Shown piece by piece: positions 13,610 to 13,834 of a stretch of DNA of 13,834 nucleotides (positions within the stretch are counted from its first letter, which is position 1; each line of letters starts with the position of its first letter). The DNA comes from JADJEK01 sp052034255. GTDB lineage: Bacteria > Planctomycetota > B15-G4 > JADJEK01. Made by a program: the position numbers and the translations under genes. The notes beneath the pieces are model-generated. The model saw only the letters and a program-made list of their open reading frames with translations, did not search any database and had not been told where the DNA came from. The stretch spans positions 1-13,834 of the forward strand of contig JBPOIU010000010.1 of NCBI GenBank assembly GCA_052034255.1. The letters are read 5' to 3'.

Positions 13610-13834
13610 GACCCCGTCCTACTGGCCGGCCGAAGGCCGTCCCACCACTCGCCGGCCGAAGGCCGCTCCGCCTTCTGCGGAGGGCGGGGGGGGGTGGGCC
13701 CCCCCAACTCCCCCGTCCTCGGGGCCGGCCGACGGCCGGCCCACCACGCGCCGGCCGACGGCCGCTCCGCCTTCGGGGGTGGCTGGGGGCCGACGGCCCC
13801 CTGCGACCCCCTCGATCGACCGCTTCGCGGTCGA
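13587..13834. repeat. GC-rich intergenic palindromic repeat block
   Basis: Non-coding block of imperfect repeats continuing past the right edge. A unit of about 69 bp beginning CCCCGTCCT occurs at 13612-13680 and again at 13711-13779, about 60 of 69 bases identical. Each unit contains two GGCCGGCCG-A(A/C)-GGCCG hairpins separated by CCCACCAC. A GGGGGCC-GA(A/C)-GGCCCCC hairpin plus CGACCCC flanks the block at 13590-13615 and 13785-13810. All loops in the left part are GAA and all in the right part GAC. A G9 run (13686-13694) and C7 run (13699-13705) lie between the units, and an 8-bp hairpin (TCGACCGC/GCGGTCGA) ends the window. This looks like REP/BIME-like or intergenic repeat DNA. Confidence 0.75.

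Noticed and set aside
13587..13834. CRISPR array
   Set aside because: Units are palindromic, of unequal spacing and without unique spacers between identical repeats.

Overview
The window is very GC-rich bacterial DNA with tightly packed genes on both strands. Its gene content suggests a planctomycete: secreted FG-GAP propeller proteins with a C-terminal beta-rich tail of the sort seen in Planctomycetes, several lipoproteins, few strong Shine-Dalgarno sites, and GC-rich palindromic repeats between genes. This assignment is inference; there is no rRNA or marker gene to prove it.

Layout. (1) 3-3208, plus strand: a sugar ABC importer operon of the RbsB-RbsA-RbsC type. The binding protein is cut by the left edge, followed 12 bp later by a double-NBD ATPase, which overlaps the permease start by ATGA. 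(2) 3294-4667, plus: a secreted clostripain-like (C11) cysteine peptidase candidate, ending near a perfect hairpin at 4726-4750. (3) 4804-6516, plus: a secreted seven-repeat FG-GAP beta-propeller protein with a C-terminal extension. (4) 6534-8188, minus, convergent with (3) and only 17 bp away: a TPR lipoprotein and an acetolactate-decarboxylase-like lipoprotein, coupled by TGATG. (5) 8349-9227, minus: a MerR-type regulator with a CarH/LitR-like cobalamin module that keeps W-x9-EH but has lost the cobalt-ligand histidine. (6) 9228-9848: a non-coding stretch of about 620 bp with a strong plus-strand intrinsic terminator and no gene in front of it, so a candidate small RNA locus. (7) 9849-11093, minus: an unrecognised 414-residue protein. 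(8) 11284-13563, plus: a 759-residue single-pass membrane-anchored protein of unknown function. (9) 13562-13834: a dense block of GC-rich hairpin repeats running off the right edge.

How the parts fit. The importer is a self-contained uptake system, with the binding protein and both domains for transport; the substrate cannot be read from sequence but is probably a pentose or related monosaccharide. The peptidase and propeller are exported proteins and probably separate transcription units. The regulator, TPR lipoprotein and decarboxylase-like lipoprotein lie in one direction and may form a regulator-target set, but a 160-bp gap with its own candidate promoter separates the regulator from the pair. 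The points most worth a second look are the His-less CarH-like regulator, the orphan terminator with its structured leader, the lipid-anchored decarboxylase homologue, and the repeat block in which hairpin loops are all GAA in one half and all GAC in the other.
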